Below, in pieces: positions 51,672-59,883 of a stretch of 64,000 bases of DNA (position 1 is the stretch's first letter; every line of letters starts with the position of its first letter). The position numbers and the translations under genes were made by a program. The DNA is from Granulicella sp. S156 (GTDB lineage Bacteria > Acidobacteriota > Terriglobia > Terriglobales > Acidobacteriaceae). Location of the stretch: assembly GCF_009766105.1 (NCBI RefSeq), contig NZ_LMUH01000022.1, forward strand, positions 512,428 to 576,427, given 5' to 3'. A model generated the notes under the pieces. That model saw only the letters and a list, made by a program, of their open reading frames with translations. It ran no database searches and had not been told where the DNA came from.

Positions 51672-52916
51672 ATGTCCTCATCGCCGATTGCCGACATCTC
51701 GAATGCAAGCCCGCTGGAAACAGCGCCAGCCGTACGCAGCACGGACAGCAGCCGCGCCACGCTGCTCATCTGCCTTCCATCATTGGGTATCGATGGTTTG
51801 CAGACGATGCAAGATCGCATTGGCGCCGCTCTTCCCGGACAATCCGTGGTTCTCGCCTCGCCCGACGTTCTCCCAGACAACGAATCCAGCACGGAACACC
51901 TGCGCCTGGTCGGTTATCCGGCGGGACCTCCTCATGCATCCTGGACCCTCGTGGCTAGTGACTTTCTCACCGCTGCCGATCTCGCGCGCGAACACAACGC
52001 ATCAGCGCTCATGCTTCTCGGAGCGGAAGCTGATTCCCTGTCATCGGCTGGACTGCAGGCACTGGCCACCTGCATCCTCAACCAGAGAGTCGACCTGGCA
52101 CTGCCGCGCTACAAAACCGGCCCACACGATGCCCTGGTGAGCTCAGCACTGCTCTATCCTCTTACGAATGCGCTTTTCGGTGTGGGGACGCATCTGCCTC
52201 TGCCGCTCGATGCAGCGCTCTCTTTGCGCATGGCCGAACGTCTCGCTGCAGCCGCACGCAGGCTGGGCAATGGAGCTCAGAGCACGCCGCTTGTCTGGCC
52301 GGCCGCAGAAGCTTCAGTCTCATCCTTTGTCGTCCGTGAGATCGAAGTCGGCGAGCGGACACTGCCGCATCCGGGCGACGCCGATCTAAACTCGCTGCTC
52401 GCCGAAGTTGCGGGTTCGCTCTTTACCGACATCGAAGCGAAGGCGCCCTTCTGGCAGCGCAGTAGAAGCTCGATCTCTGCGGTTCAAGCCTCGGAACCGG
52501 TGCTTTTGGGAAGCGAAACCGAGGAACTCGCCGAAGTTCGCGCGATGGCGGAGAGCTTTCGCAGCGCCTACCTGAATCTTCAGGAGATCTGGTCGCTGGT
52601 GCTCCCTCCACAATCGCTGCTCGCGCTGAAAAAGCTGTCTCTGGCGCCACCCGAGAGCTTTCTGATGCCTCCGGACCTGTGGGCGCGGGTCGTATACGAC
52701 TTCGTCCTCGCCTACCATCTGCGGACCATCAACCGCGGCCATCTGCTTGGCGCGTTGACGCCACTCTATCTGGCGTGGGTCACCTCGCACCTTCGCCGGT
52801 CGGCTGGTGACGCAGCGCTGTCGTCACGGCATGTCGAGGAGACGGCTTCCGCATTCTCCACCGAGAAACCTTATGTAGTCGCCCGCTGGCGCTGGCCGGA
52901 CCGTTTCAATCCTTAA
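51672..52916 (+). CDS. Diverged GT-A glycosyltransferase homologue, likely inactive
   Basis: A 414-aa protein. The parts I recognise belong to a family of about 400-aa GT2-like enzymes (glucosylglycerate/mannosylglycerate-type): VDLALPRYKTGPHDALVSSA then LLYPLTNALFG near 138-170, and late FLMPPDLWARVVYDFVLAYH then HLLGALTPLYLAWVTSHL near 340-380, ending EKPYVVARW. But the N-terminal sugar-nucleotide segment is weak (GAEADSLSSAG where an acidic DxD-type motif is expected near 117), and the GDFG motif after the YPLT block reads LPLDAAL. So active-site residues appear lost. It starts 33 bp after treS. Possibly a regulator or scaffold of glucan or osmolyte metabolism. Confidence 0.6.
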   Translation: MSSSPIADISNASPLETAPAVRSTDSSRATLLICLPSLGIDGLQTMQDRIGAALPGQSVVLASPDVLPDNESSTEHLRLVGYPAGPPHASWTLVASDFLTAADLAREHNASALMLLGAEADSLSSAGLQALATCILNQRVDLALPRYKTGPHDALVSSALLYPLTNALFGVGTHLPLPLDAALSLRMAERLAAAARRLGNGAQSTPLVWPAAEASVSSFVVREIEVGERTLPHPGDADLNSLLAEVAGSLFTDIEAKAPFWQRSRSSISAVQASEPVLLGSETEELAEVRAMAESFRSAYLNLQEIWSLVLPPQSLLALKKLSLAPPESFLMPPDLWARVVYDFVLAYHLRTINRGHLLGALTPLYLAWVTSHLRRSAGDAALSSRHVEETASAFSTEKPYVVARWRWPDRFNP

Positions 52917-52988
52917 GAGCGCCAACTCGGCCGATACGCCCTGGAATCGCAGTATCCGCCGGCACCAACGAAGCTAGGAGCCATCATC

Positions 52989-53750
52989 ATGGGTCAGCAA
53001 ATCAAATTCGCCCTTCTCCAATCCACGCACCGCGTGGTGGTCGTGCTAGTCCGCTTTCTTCCCGGGCTATTGGCCTTTCTGCTCGCCGTAGCCGTGTTGG
53101 CCCTAATCGGCTTTTTGCTTGCGGCACTCATCCGTCGACTGCTGACGGCAACACGCTTCGACGAGCGCATCAAGGCAAACGAGAAGATCAGCTCGCCGGT
53201 AAACTTCTCCGACTGGGCCCCCTCCCATTCCCCGACGCTACTGATTTCGCGTGTGATCCTTTGGGTCTGCATACTGGCCGGCGTCGCCATTGGCATATCG
53301 GCGTTCGACGCGTCGTACTCTGCTGATACTCAGGTCTCGCTCTTTGCCCTTCCCTACCTGACGCATCTCCTCGGCGCCATCCTGATTCTCTTTGCTGGAA
53401 ATCTGTTGGCGAGGTTCCTCGCACGTTCGGTGCTCATTGGTGCCGTCAATGCGCAACTGCAATATGCGCGCTTTCTTTCGTTTGGAGTAAAGTGGCTGGT
53501 TCTGGTGCTCACCGCTGCCATGGCGCTCGACCATCTGCAAATCGGCGGCACCGTCGTCGAACTGGCTTTCGGTATCCTCTTCGGAGGCATCGTTCTCACG
53601 CTTTCGCTTGCGATCGGGCTCGGTTCGCGAGACCTGGTGAGCCGCTCGATCGAAAAGAGCATCGAAAAACCGCTGGCCGTCCGCCCCACAGAAGACTCAC
53701 CTGCAACAGAGGTGCGCGAGACTCCAGGCCCCAAGCTGCGGCACTTCTAA
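52989..53750 (+). CDS. Membrane protein with MscS-type conserved TM helices
   Basis: A 253-aa polytopic inner-membrane protein with about five helices: FLPGLLAFLLAVAVLALIGF near 24, VILWVCILAGVAIGISAF near 89, LTHLLGAILILFAGNLLA near 125, and the diagnostic GILFGGIVLTLSLAIGLGSR DLVSRSIE region near 195-222, which is the conserved TM_helix repeat of mechanosensitive channel-like proteins. The soluble beta domain of MscS is missing. Placement just behind the trehalose/glucan genes suggests an osmotic role. A short 72-bp spacer precedes it. Confidence 0.75.
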   Translation: MGQQIKFALLQSTHRVVVVLVRFLPGLLAFLLAVAVLALIGFLLAALIRRLLTATRFDERIKANEKISSPVNFSDWAPSHSPTLLISRVILWVCILAGVAIGISAFDASYSADTQVSLFALPYLTHLLGAILILFAGNLLARFLARSVLIGAVNAQLQYARFLSFGVKWLVLVLTAAMALDHLQIGGTVVELAFGILFGGIVLTLSLAIGLGSRDLVSRSIEKSIEKPLAVRPTEDSPATEVRETPGPKLRHF

Positions 53751-53777
53751 TAGAAACCGCGTCGATATAATAGATTG

Positions 53778-54032
53778 ATGCAACAGCACGACATCTATGC
53801 GCAGCTCACCACGATCTTTCATGATCTTTTTGATGACGACTCTATCGTGCTCAATCCCGGCCTAACAGCCGCGGAGGTTCCCGAGTGGGACTCGTTCAAT
53901 CACATCAATCTGATCGTGGCTATCGAGTCGCGCTTCGGCATCAAGTTCCAGACCGCCGAACTGGAATCTATGCACACGGTAGGCCACCTCGCCGATCTCA
54001 TTCAGTCGAAGCTGGCCGCGCAAGGACGCTAA
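53778..54032 (+). CDS. Acyl carrier protein-like protein
   Basis: An 84-aa four-helix carrier. The attachment serine is in VPEWDSFNHINLIVAIES near 35-52 (DSF in place of the canonical DSL). The rest, FGIKFQTAELESMHTVGHLA, is typical of discrete ACPs outside fatty-acid synthase. The ATG at 53778 is preferred to the TTG at 53775. TATAAT (53766-53771) ends six bases before the start, so the transcript could be nearly leaderless. It is followed directly by the monooxygenase-fold gene (stop and start abut). No acyl-CoA ligase or synthase is nearby, so its partner is unknown. Confidence 0.88.
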   Translation: MQQHDIYAQLTTIFHDLFDDDSIVLNPGLTAAEVPEWDSFNHINLIVAIESRFGIKFQTAELESMHTVGHLADLIQSKLAAQGR

Positions 54033-54323
54033 ATGATCCTGGAAGTCGCGACTCTGGATGTTCGCGCCGGGCAGGAAGATGAGTTTGAGGCAGCGTTTAA
54101 GAAGGCGCTTCCCCTCATCACCGGAATGCAGGGCTATATCTCTCATCAGATACGCCGCTGCCACGAGAAGCCGAGTCGTTACATTCTTCTCGTGGAGTGG
54201 GCAAAGCTCGAAGACCACACTCAAGGATTTCGCGGCTCTCCGCAGTATCAAGAGTGGCGGGCACTCCTGCATCACTTTTATGATCCATTCCCCACTGTAG
54301 AGCACTATCGAGATCCGCTCTAA
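54033..54323 (+). CDS. Antibiotic biosynthesis monooxygenase-fold protein
   Basis: A 96-aa ferredoxin-like (ABM/YgiN) protein: VATLDVRAGQEDEFEAAFKK, LPLITGMQGYISHQIRRC, RYILLVEWAKLEDHTQGFRG, and the histidine-rich WRALLHHFYDPFPTVEHY. Members are small dimeric mono-oxygenases or heme-handling proteins. The ATG directly follows the ACP stop with no gap, so they are translationally coupled. The pair may make or modify a small acyl product, but the pathway is not visible. It ends 98 bp before the molybdoenzyme operon. Confidence 0.85.
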   Translation: MILEVATLDVRAGQEDEFEAAFKKALPLITGMQGYISHQIRRCHEKPSRYILLVEWAKLEDHTQGFRGSPQYQEWRALLHHFYDPFPTVEHYRDPL

Positions 54324-54421
54324 TCCTTGCGCTATCGCGGGACTCATCGGCCAGCACATGACGCCCGACCCCATTTCGTACTATCCTCTTCGGATACTCA
54401 AACTACACGACCAACTCAGCT

Positions 54422-56797
54422 ATGTCGCAAAGCAAACCCATTCTCGGCGCTTCTCCTCTTCGCAAAGAGGGTCGTGCGAAGGTGCTCGGCGCAGCAAAGT
54501 ACATTGACGACCAGTCGCTGCCGGGCATGTGGCACGGCGCGACTGTGCGCTCCTCCATCGCCCGTGGAATCATCTGCAGCATTACCTTTGCTCCGGAGAT
54601 CGACTGGGAGCAATTCGCCATCGTGCGCGCCTCCGACATTCCCGGCGAAAACACCATCGTCCACCTGACCAAAGATCACCCCTGTCTTGCCGAGAGTCAG
54701 GTCAATCACCCTGAAGAACCCATCCTGCTGCTCGCGCATCCAGACAAGACCGCACTCCTCGCCGCCGTGCGCGGCGTGCGTATCGAGTACGACGAACTAC
54801 CCGGCGTCTTCACCATCGAAGAGTCCGAAGCCGCCGTTGAGAACAATGACGCTGAGCGCATCATCTGGCCGGGCAGCGATGCCGGCGGCACAGCCAACTG
54901 CTTCAAACAATACCTGATGTACTCCGGTGAGGCGAACGAGACCGAGGACGGTCTGGCCGCTGCGTTTGAAGCTGCCGATTTCATCGTCGAAGAGGAATAC
55001 CACACCGGCGCGCAGGAGCAGCTCTACATCGAAAACAACGGCGTCATCGCCGAGTGCAACAAAGATGCTCTCGGTAATGTGAGCGATGTATGCGTACGCG
55101 GTTCGATGCAGTGTCCTTACTACGTCGTGCATGCGCTTACTCTGATCTTCAATCTGCCCGAAGAGAAGTGTCGCGTCATCCAGGTGGAGACCGGCGGCGC
55201 ATTCGGCGGCAAGGAAGACTTCCCTTCCGTCATCGGCTCGCACGCCGCGCTGCTGGCGATGAAGTGCGGTCATCCGGTGAAGATCACTTACGACCGGGCG
55301 GAGGACATGGCCGCGACCACCAAGCGGCACCCTTCGCGCACGCGACACCGTACGGCAGTCTCCAAAGACGGCAAGCTGCTGGGCGGGACCATCGATGTTG
55401 CTATCGACGGCGGAGCCTATGCAACACTCTCGCCGGTTGTGTTATCGCGCGCAACGATTCATTCGCCAGGTCCCTACAAGTGGCCACATATCCGCGTTCG
55501 CGCCAAGGCCATGGCGACGAACATCCCTCCGCACGGCGCCTTTCGCGGCTTCGGTGCGCCGCAGTCGCTCTTCGCGCTGGAGCGCCATATGGACAAGATC
55601 GCGAAGACGATTGGCCTTACGCCCGAAGAGCTTCGCCGCCGCAACTTCCTTGGCACCGGAGACCGCACAGCCACAGGCCAACTCCTGAACGAGCCCGTCG
55701 ACATGCAGCATTTGCTGACGCGCGCGCTGCAGGAGAGCGAATACCACGAGAAACTCGCACGCTTCGCCGAAGAGAACAAGCATTCCACGATCAAACGCGG
55801 TGTCGGCTTTGCCTCGTTCATGCACGGGGCCGGATTCACAGGCTCCGGTGAGCGGCGATTGAACTCGCTGGTTCATCTCGATGTACTCGAAGACGGACGA
55901 CCGCAGATCCTGGTCTCGTCCACCGAGTTCGGACAAGGCACCAACACGATACTCTGCCAGGTTGCTGCACAGACACTCCAGCTTCCTTATGAGGACATTC
56001 TGATTGCGCAGCCCGACACGAGTGTCGTACCCAACTCCGGTCCAACGGTTGCGAGCCGCACAGCCATGATCGTCGGCAAGCTCGTGGAGCGCGCCAGCCA
56101 CCAGATTTTAGCCACACTGCGTGAGCAGGAGGATCTGCCTGAAGAACACACGCGCGAACAGTTCATCGCAGCGGCGCAGTCCTATCGCGCAAAGCATGGC
56201 TCGTTGCGCGCTTCCGTTCGCTACGAGCCGGCCACGAAGATCTACTGGGACGACGAGCTCTATCGCGGCGATGCCTACCCCGGTTATGCATGGGCGGTCT
56301 ACGTCGCGGAAGTCGCGGTCGATCTCAATACCTACATGGCAACCGTCACACGCTTTGACGCACTGCAGGAGGTCGGACTGGTCATGCACCCGGTACTTGC
56401 CAAGGGTCAGATCGAAGGCGGCGTGGCACAGGGTATCGGCTATGCGCTTTACGAAAAGTGCGTCTGGAAGGAGGGCCGCATGATGAACAACCAGATGACC
56501 AATTACATCATGCCGACCAGTGCCGACCTGCCGCCGATCCATGTGCACTTTGAAGAGGTGCCAAGCATCCACGGCCCCGGCGGAGCAAAAGGTATCGGGG
56601 AGCTTCCAATGGACGGTCCCGCGCCAGCAATTCTCAACGCCATCGAAAACGCCACGGGCATCGCCTTCAACACCATTCCGCTCTTGCCGGAAGACATCTT
56701 CGAACGCTTCACCAGCTTTACCGAGCCCGCGCATGGCGGCAGTGAAGATTTTGACCCCACGCATCTGGGTGAGTTTTTACCAGAGGCCGTTGCATGA
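54422..56797 (+). CDS. Xanthine dehydrogenase-type molybdopterin-binding subunit
   Basis: A 791-aa catalytic subunit of a xanthine oxidase-family hydroxylase. Signs: KVLGAAKYIDDQSLPGMWHG at the start, VETGGAFGGKEDFPSVIGSH near 254-273, GAFRGFGAPQSLFALERHMD near 371-390, SSTEFGQGTNTILCQVAAQT near 498, and the catalytic glutamate in GGAKGIGELPMDGPAPAI near 720-737. It resembles XdhB/XdhC-type (COG4631-like) purine dehydrogenases, but the substrate is not certain. Start 54422 has AACTCAGCT upstream, without a strong site. It is first in the Mo-FeS-FAD order and overlaps the FeS gene by 4 bp. Confidence 0.92.
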   Translation: MSQSKPILGASPLRKEGRAKVLGAAKYIDDQSLPGMWHGATVRSSIARGIICSITFAPEIDWEQFAIVRASDIPGENTIVHLTKDHPCLAESQVNHPEEPILLLAHPDKTALLAAVRGVRIEYDELPGVFTIEESEAAVENNDAERIIWPGSDAGGTANCFKQYLMYSGEANETEDGLAAAFEAADFIVEEEYHTGAQEQLYIENNGVIAECNKDALGNVSDVCVRGSMQCPYYVVHALTLIFNLPEEKCRVIQVETGGAFGGKEDFPSVIGSHAALLAMKCGHPVKITYDRAEDMAATTKRHPSRTRHRTAVSKDGKLLGGTIDVAIDGGAYATLSPVVLSRATIHSPGPYKWPHIRVRAKAMATNIPPHGAFRGFGAPQSLFALERHMDKIAKTIGLTPEELRRRNFLGTGDRTATGQLLNEPVDMQHLLTRALQESEYHEKLARFAEENKHSTIKRGVGFASFMHGAGFTGSGERRLNSLVHLDVLEDGRPQILVSSTEFGQGTNTILCQVAAQTLQLPYEDILIAQPDTSVVPNSGPTVASRTAMIVGKLVERASHQILATLREQEDLPEEHTREQFIAAAQSYRAKHGSLRASVRYEPATKIYWDDELYRGDAYPGYAWAVYVAEVAVDLNTYMATVTRFDALQEVGLVMHPVLAKGQIEGGVAQGIGYALYEKCVWKEGRMMNNQMTNYIMPTSADLPPIHVHFEEVPSIHGPGGAKGIGELPMDGPAPAILNAIENATGIAFNTIPLLPEDIFERFTSFTEPAHGGSEDFDPTHLGEFLPEAVA

Positions 56798-57264
56798 ACA
56801 CTCCTATCCAATTCACCGTCAACGGCAACAGGCAGAGCGTCGACGTCCCACCGATGAAGCGGCTGCTCGATGTTCTGCGCGAAGACTTGCACCTGACCGG
56901 CACCAAAGAAGGCTGTGGCGAAGGCGAGTGCGGCGCTTGTGCTGTGCTGCTCAATGGGGAGCTGGTCAACTCCTGCCTCGTGCCCGCCCTACAGGCCCAT
57001 GGTTCACGGCTCTGCACCATCGAAGGTGTTTCGACCGAGGGCCAACTGCACCCTATTCAACAATGCTTCCTTGAAAGAGGGGGTGCACAGTGCGGCATCT
57101 GCACGCCGGGTATGATTCTTGCCACGCATCATCTGCTGGACAAGTACCCCAACCCAACCCTCGAACAGATCCAGGAAGGACTCGCCGGAAATCTCTGCCG
57201 CTGCACCGGCTACATGCGCATCTTTGAGTCGGTTCAACAAGCGGCCAACACCATCTCTCCCTAA
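56794..57264 (+). CDS. Xanthine dehydrogenase-type [2Fe-2S] subunit
   Basis: A 156-aa electron-transfer subunit with two clusters. The plant-ferredoxin-like domain holds EGCGEGECGACAVLLNGELV with cysteines near 41, 46, 49 and then a fourth at about 61 (NSCLVPAL). The second four-helix domain has GGAQCGICTPGMILATHHLL near 96-115 and GNLCRCTGYMRIFESV near 131. All eight ligands appear present. It overlaps the molybdenum subunit (ATGA) and is followed by the FAD subunit after 11 bp, giving one operon. Confidence 0.96.
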   Translation: MNTPIQFTVNGNRQSVDVPPMKRLLDVLREDLHLTGTKEGCGEGECGACAVLLNGELVNSCLVPALQAHGSRLCTIEGVSTEGQLHPIQQCFLERGGAQCGICTPGMILATHHLLDKYPNPTLEQIQEGLAGNLCRCTGYMRIFESVQQAANTISP

Positions 57265-57275
57265 TCCATCAACGA

Positions 57276-58166
57276 ATGGAAAGGCATACAGAACAAATGC
57301 GCTCCGACGTCTCACTCTACGATCTCTCAGCGCCGCCATCGCTCGACGCCGCTCTCGCGATCCTCGCGAAAGAGCCTGGTAAATACACGCCTATCGCTGG
57401 GGGGACCGAGCTGATGGTTGCGCTCGGCGTCGGCCGCCTCGTACAGCACTCCCTGATTTCGATCCAGCATCTGCGCGAGCTGCGCTTCATCCGCGTCGAC
57501 GACAAAGCCATCCACATTGGCGCCGGCACGACCTTCACCGATATACGCCGCAGCCAAGCCATCGCGGAAGACCTGCCACTGCTGATTCAGTCTGCCTCAT
57601 GGACTGGGAGCATCGCGAATCAGAACCGCGGCACGCTCGGCGGCAACATCTGCAATGCCTCCCCTGCAGCCGATACACCGCCTGCGTTGCTGGCTTATGG
57701 AGCGACGGTCAGACTCATCAGCGCAAGCGGCACACGCACCATGCCCTATTCGGATTTTCACCTCGGCTACAAAAAGACGGTGCTGCGGCCCGACGAACTG
57801 CTACACAGCATCAGCGTACCGCGCGACTTCTCAGACTATCGCCAGTACATCCGGAAGGTAGGAACGCGTAACGCACAGTCGATTTCTAAGATTGCGTTGG
57901 CTGCCATTGCAAAACTGGAAGGCGATACCATCGCAGACATCCGTCTCGGCGCGGCATCGCTGACGGATCGCCCCGTGCGCTGCTCAGCGACAGAGGCTGC
58001 ACTACAGCGCCAGCGGATTGATGGAGCAAACCTAGACGCAACTGTTCGCGCCGCACGCGCTGCTCTGGCAACCGAAGCCAAGCCTATCGACGACATTCGC
58101 AGCACGGCAAAATATCGGGCGGCAGTCGCCGCAAATCTGCTGGAAGAATTCCTGCGATCGCTGTAG
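57276..58166 (+). CDS. Xanthine dehydrogenase-type FAD-binding subunit
   Basis: A 296-aa flavoprotein of the CO dehydrogenase medium-subunit family. FAD contacts lie in KYTPIAGGTELMVALGVGRL near 38-57 and WTGSIANQNRGTLGGNICNA near 109-128, followed by SPAADTPPALLAYGATVRL. The C-terminus ends in IRSTAKYRAAVAANLLEEFL, typical of the family. An ATG at 57300 is an alternative start; neither has a good ribosome binding site. It passes electrons from the FeS subunit to NAD or another acceptor. It converges on mocA, with 21 bp between. Confidence 0.94.
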   Translation: MERHTEQMRSDVSLYDLSAPPSLDAALAILAKEPGKYTPIAGGTELMVALGVGRLVQHSLISIQHLRELRFIRVDDKAIHIGAGTTFTDIRRSQAIAEDLPLLIQSASWTGSIANQNRGTLGGNICNASPAADTPPALLAYGATVRLISASGTRTMPYSDFHLGYKKTVLRPDELLHSISVPRDFSDYRQYIRKVGTRNAQSISKIALAAIAKLEGDTIADIRLGAASLTDRPVRCSATEAALQRQRIDGANLDATVRAARAALATEAKPIDDIRSTAKYRAAVAANLLEEFLRSL

Positions 58167-58186
58167 TACCACTGCCAGCACAAGCT

Positions 58187-58228
58187 TTTAACGCAGAGGT
58201 CGCGGAGGTTTCGCGGAGGGCGCGATGG
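58187..58228. repeat. 42-bp dispersed repeat forming the mocA 3' end
   Basis: TTTAACGCAGAGG... matches 38704-38745 at 37 of 42 bases. Here the element lies inside the last codons of mocA: the stop TAA (58188-58190) and the terminal residues IAPSAKPPRPLR are written by the repeat. Confidence 0.8.
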
Positions 58229-58787
58229 CATTAGTAGTGGCCTCTGCACGCGTAAGATCCTCTTCCGTATCAATATCAAGCGCCAGTCTCTCATCCACGA
58301 CGACTCGCGCACTCCGCAACATCTCACGCGCTCCGACATCCCCGCTCAACTGCTGTAAATCATCAAATCCGGACGTGGGAAAGTATGCCGGAATACCAAC
58401 CTTGCCTGCATAGCCTGAACCAGCGATGTTCTCAGTGTCCTCGTACAGCGCGCGCAGGTGTTCAGGACTCACCGCAACCTGATCGCAGGTCATCAAGACA
58501 ACACCGCTCGCCTTCAACATCTTCGCCACCGCCACACCCCGGCGAATGGAAGCGGCCATCCCCTCCGCAAAACCTTCGTTGATCACAACGAGACAACCCA
58601 GCTGCTGGAGCGAGTGGCCAAAGTCTCCCTCTGGATTGACCACAGCAATGACCGGCGAAAGCCCTGCTTCCTGCGCCACACGCACAGCACGCTCCACCAG
58701 CGTTTCGCCCTCAAAGACAACGGTCTGCTTCGGCCTGCCCAGTCTGCTTGAAGTACCTGCTGCCAGCACAACTCCCGCGATACTCAT
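58188..58787 (-). CDS. mocA: Molybdenum cofactor cytidylyltransferase-like NTP transferase
   Basis: A 199-aa GT-A-fold nucleotidyltransferase: SIAGVVLAAGTSSRLGRPKQ at the start with the nucleotide-binding GTSSRLG, VINEGFAEGMAASIRRGVAV near 70, VVLMTCDQVAVSPEHL near 98 (metal-binding CDQ), and GSGYAGKVGIPAYFP near 126. MocA activates molybdopterin to the cytosine dinucleotide for XDH-family enzymes, which fits the facing molybdoenzyme operon. The ATG at 58787 overlaps the xdhC stop as ATGA. The last 12 residues are encoded by a dispersed repeat. MobA-like activity is an alternative. Confidence 0.88.
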   Translation of the reverse strand: MSIAGVVLAAGTSSRLGRPKQTVVFEGETLVERAVRVAQEAGLSPVIAVVNPEGDFGHSLQQLGCLVVINEGFAEGMAASIRRGVAVAKMLKASGVVLMTCDQVAVSPEHLRALYEDTENIAGSGYAGKVGIPAYFPTSGFDDLQQLSGDVGAREMLRSARVVVDERLALDIDTEEDLTRAEATTNAIAPSAKPPRPLR

Positions 58788-59839
58788 AGCGCACATTGTG
58801 CCTGCAGATAGCGCGACGCGTCATCCCTGGCGATCAACTCTGTAACTGCTTCTGGGGCCATGCGCCGCGATGCTCCAAGCTTCCCCTCATGACAGGCCTG
58901 GATCTCCGCAACGATCGAGAGCGCTATGGCCTCCGCACCATCACCGCCAAGATCCAGCCCCACGGGAGCGAAGATCCCCGCACAGGCACGTTCCAGCGTC
59001 CAATCCAGCATTGCGGCCACTTCGCTTACTAACAGAGCGCTGCGGTGCCTCGCTCCCAGCAATCCGAGATAGCTTGGCCCGCTCGGCAAAACAGCAGCAA
59101 GCCAGTTGCGGTCTTGTTCATAACTATGCGTCATCACGACAACAGCATCGCGCGAATCGATACGCAGATCATCGGCGGCCGGCGCTACAAGCACCTGCTC
59201 GGCCTCGGGAAAGCGCTCTGCCCGCGCCCATTGCGCGCGTCCATCCACTACAAGGATGCTCCATCCCAATAGCGCGGCCATGCGCACCACCGGCTGTGCA
59301 TCGTCGCCAGCGCCAAAAACGAAGAGCCGCTGGGGCGGCTCGAGAGTTTCACAAAATGTATTGCGGGAGGAGTCCGCAAAGTCTGGGCGTAGACAGAAGA
59401 CATCATCTACTCTCTGAACGGTGCGATGCAGCTGCCTTCCAGGTCGAGGAAGCCAGGTCTCCACAAACTGCGTCTCGCCATGAAGAGACGAACGCATTGC
59501 GTCCATCAGTGCGTCGAACTCCGGCGTTCCTGCAGGCTCGAGCAACAGCTCTACCGTGCCGCCACAACCGAGGCCGTAAGGAATCTCCGCCGTATCGTCG
59601 AAGAGCGTTGAATAACGTTGGATTGTAGCGCCCGCGCCAACCATCCACTGTGCTTTGCGAACGATTTCGGCTTCCAGACAGCCCCCCGAGATAGAACCGG
59701 CGTAGTCACCGTTCGCCGCAATCAGTAACCGAGCTCCTGTGCGGCGATAGCTCGAGCCTTCCACACGCACCAGCGTCGCCAGGGCCACGGCATCGCCACG
59801 CTCCCAGAGTTCGACGATCTGACGGCGTTCGCGCATCAT
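58784..59839 (-). CDS. xdhC: XdhC/CoxI family maturation protein
   Basis: A 351-aa protein. Homologues bind molybdenum cofactor, protect its sulfurated form and insert it into xanthine dehydrogenase. The XdhC/CoxI domain has ALATLVRVEGSSYRRTGARL near 18-37, GSISGGCLEAEIVRKAQ near 47 and IPYGLGCGGTVELLLEPAG near 84. The Rossmann part reads LFVFGAGDDAQPVVRMAALL near 172-191 and LGLLGARHRSALL near 253. The ATG pair at 59839/59836 is used, preceded by GGGCGG; a longer frame to 59917 would overlap cysH. It forms a two-gene unit with mocA. Confidence 0.92.
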   Translation of the reverse strand: MMRERRQIVELWERGDAVALATLVRVEGSSYRRTGARLLIAANGDYAGSISGGCLEAEIVRKAQWMVGAGATIQRYSTLFDDTAEIPYGLGCGGTVELLLEPAGTPEFDALMDAMRSSLHGETQFVETWLPRPGRQLHRTVQRVDDVFCLRPDFADSSRNTFCETLEPPQRLFVFGAGDDAQPVVRMAALLGWSILVVDGRAQWARAERFPEAEQVLVAPAADDLRIDSRDAVVVMTHSYEQDRNWLAAVLPSGPSYLGLLGARHRSALLVSEVAAMLDWTLERACAGIFAPVGLDLGGDGAEAIALSIVAEIQACHEGKLGASRRMAPEAVTELIARDDASRYLQAQCAL

Positions 59840-59883
59840 CCGCCCAGAATACTCCTTTGTTACTTTCTTTTCGCTGAAGGCTC

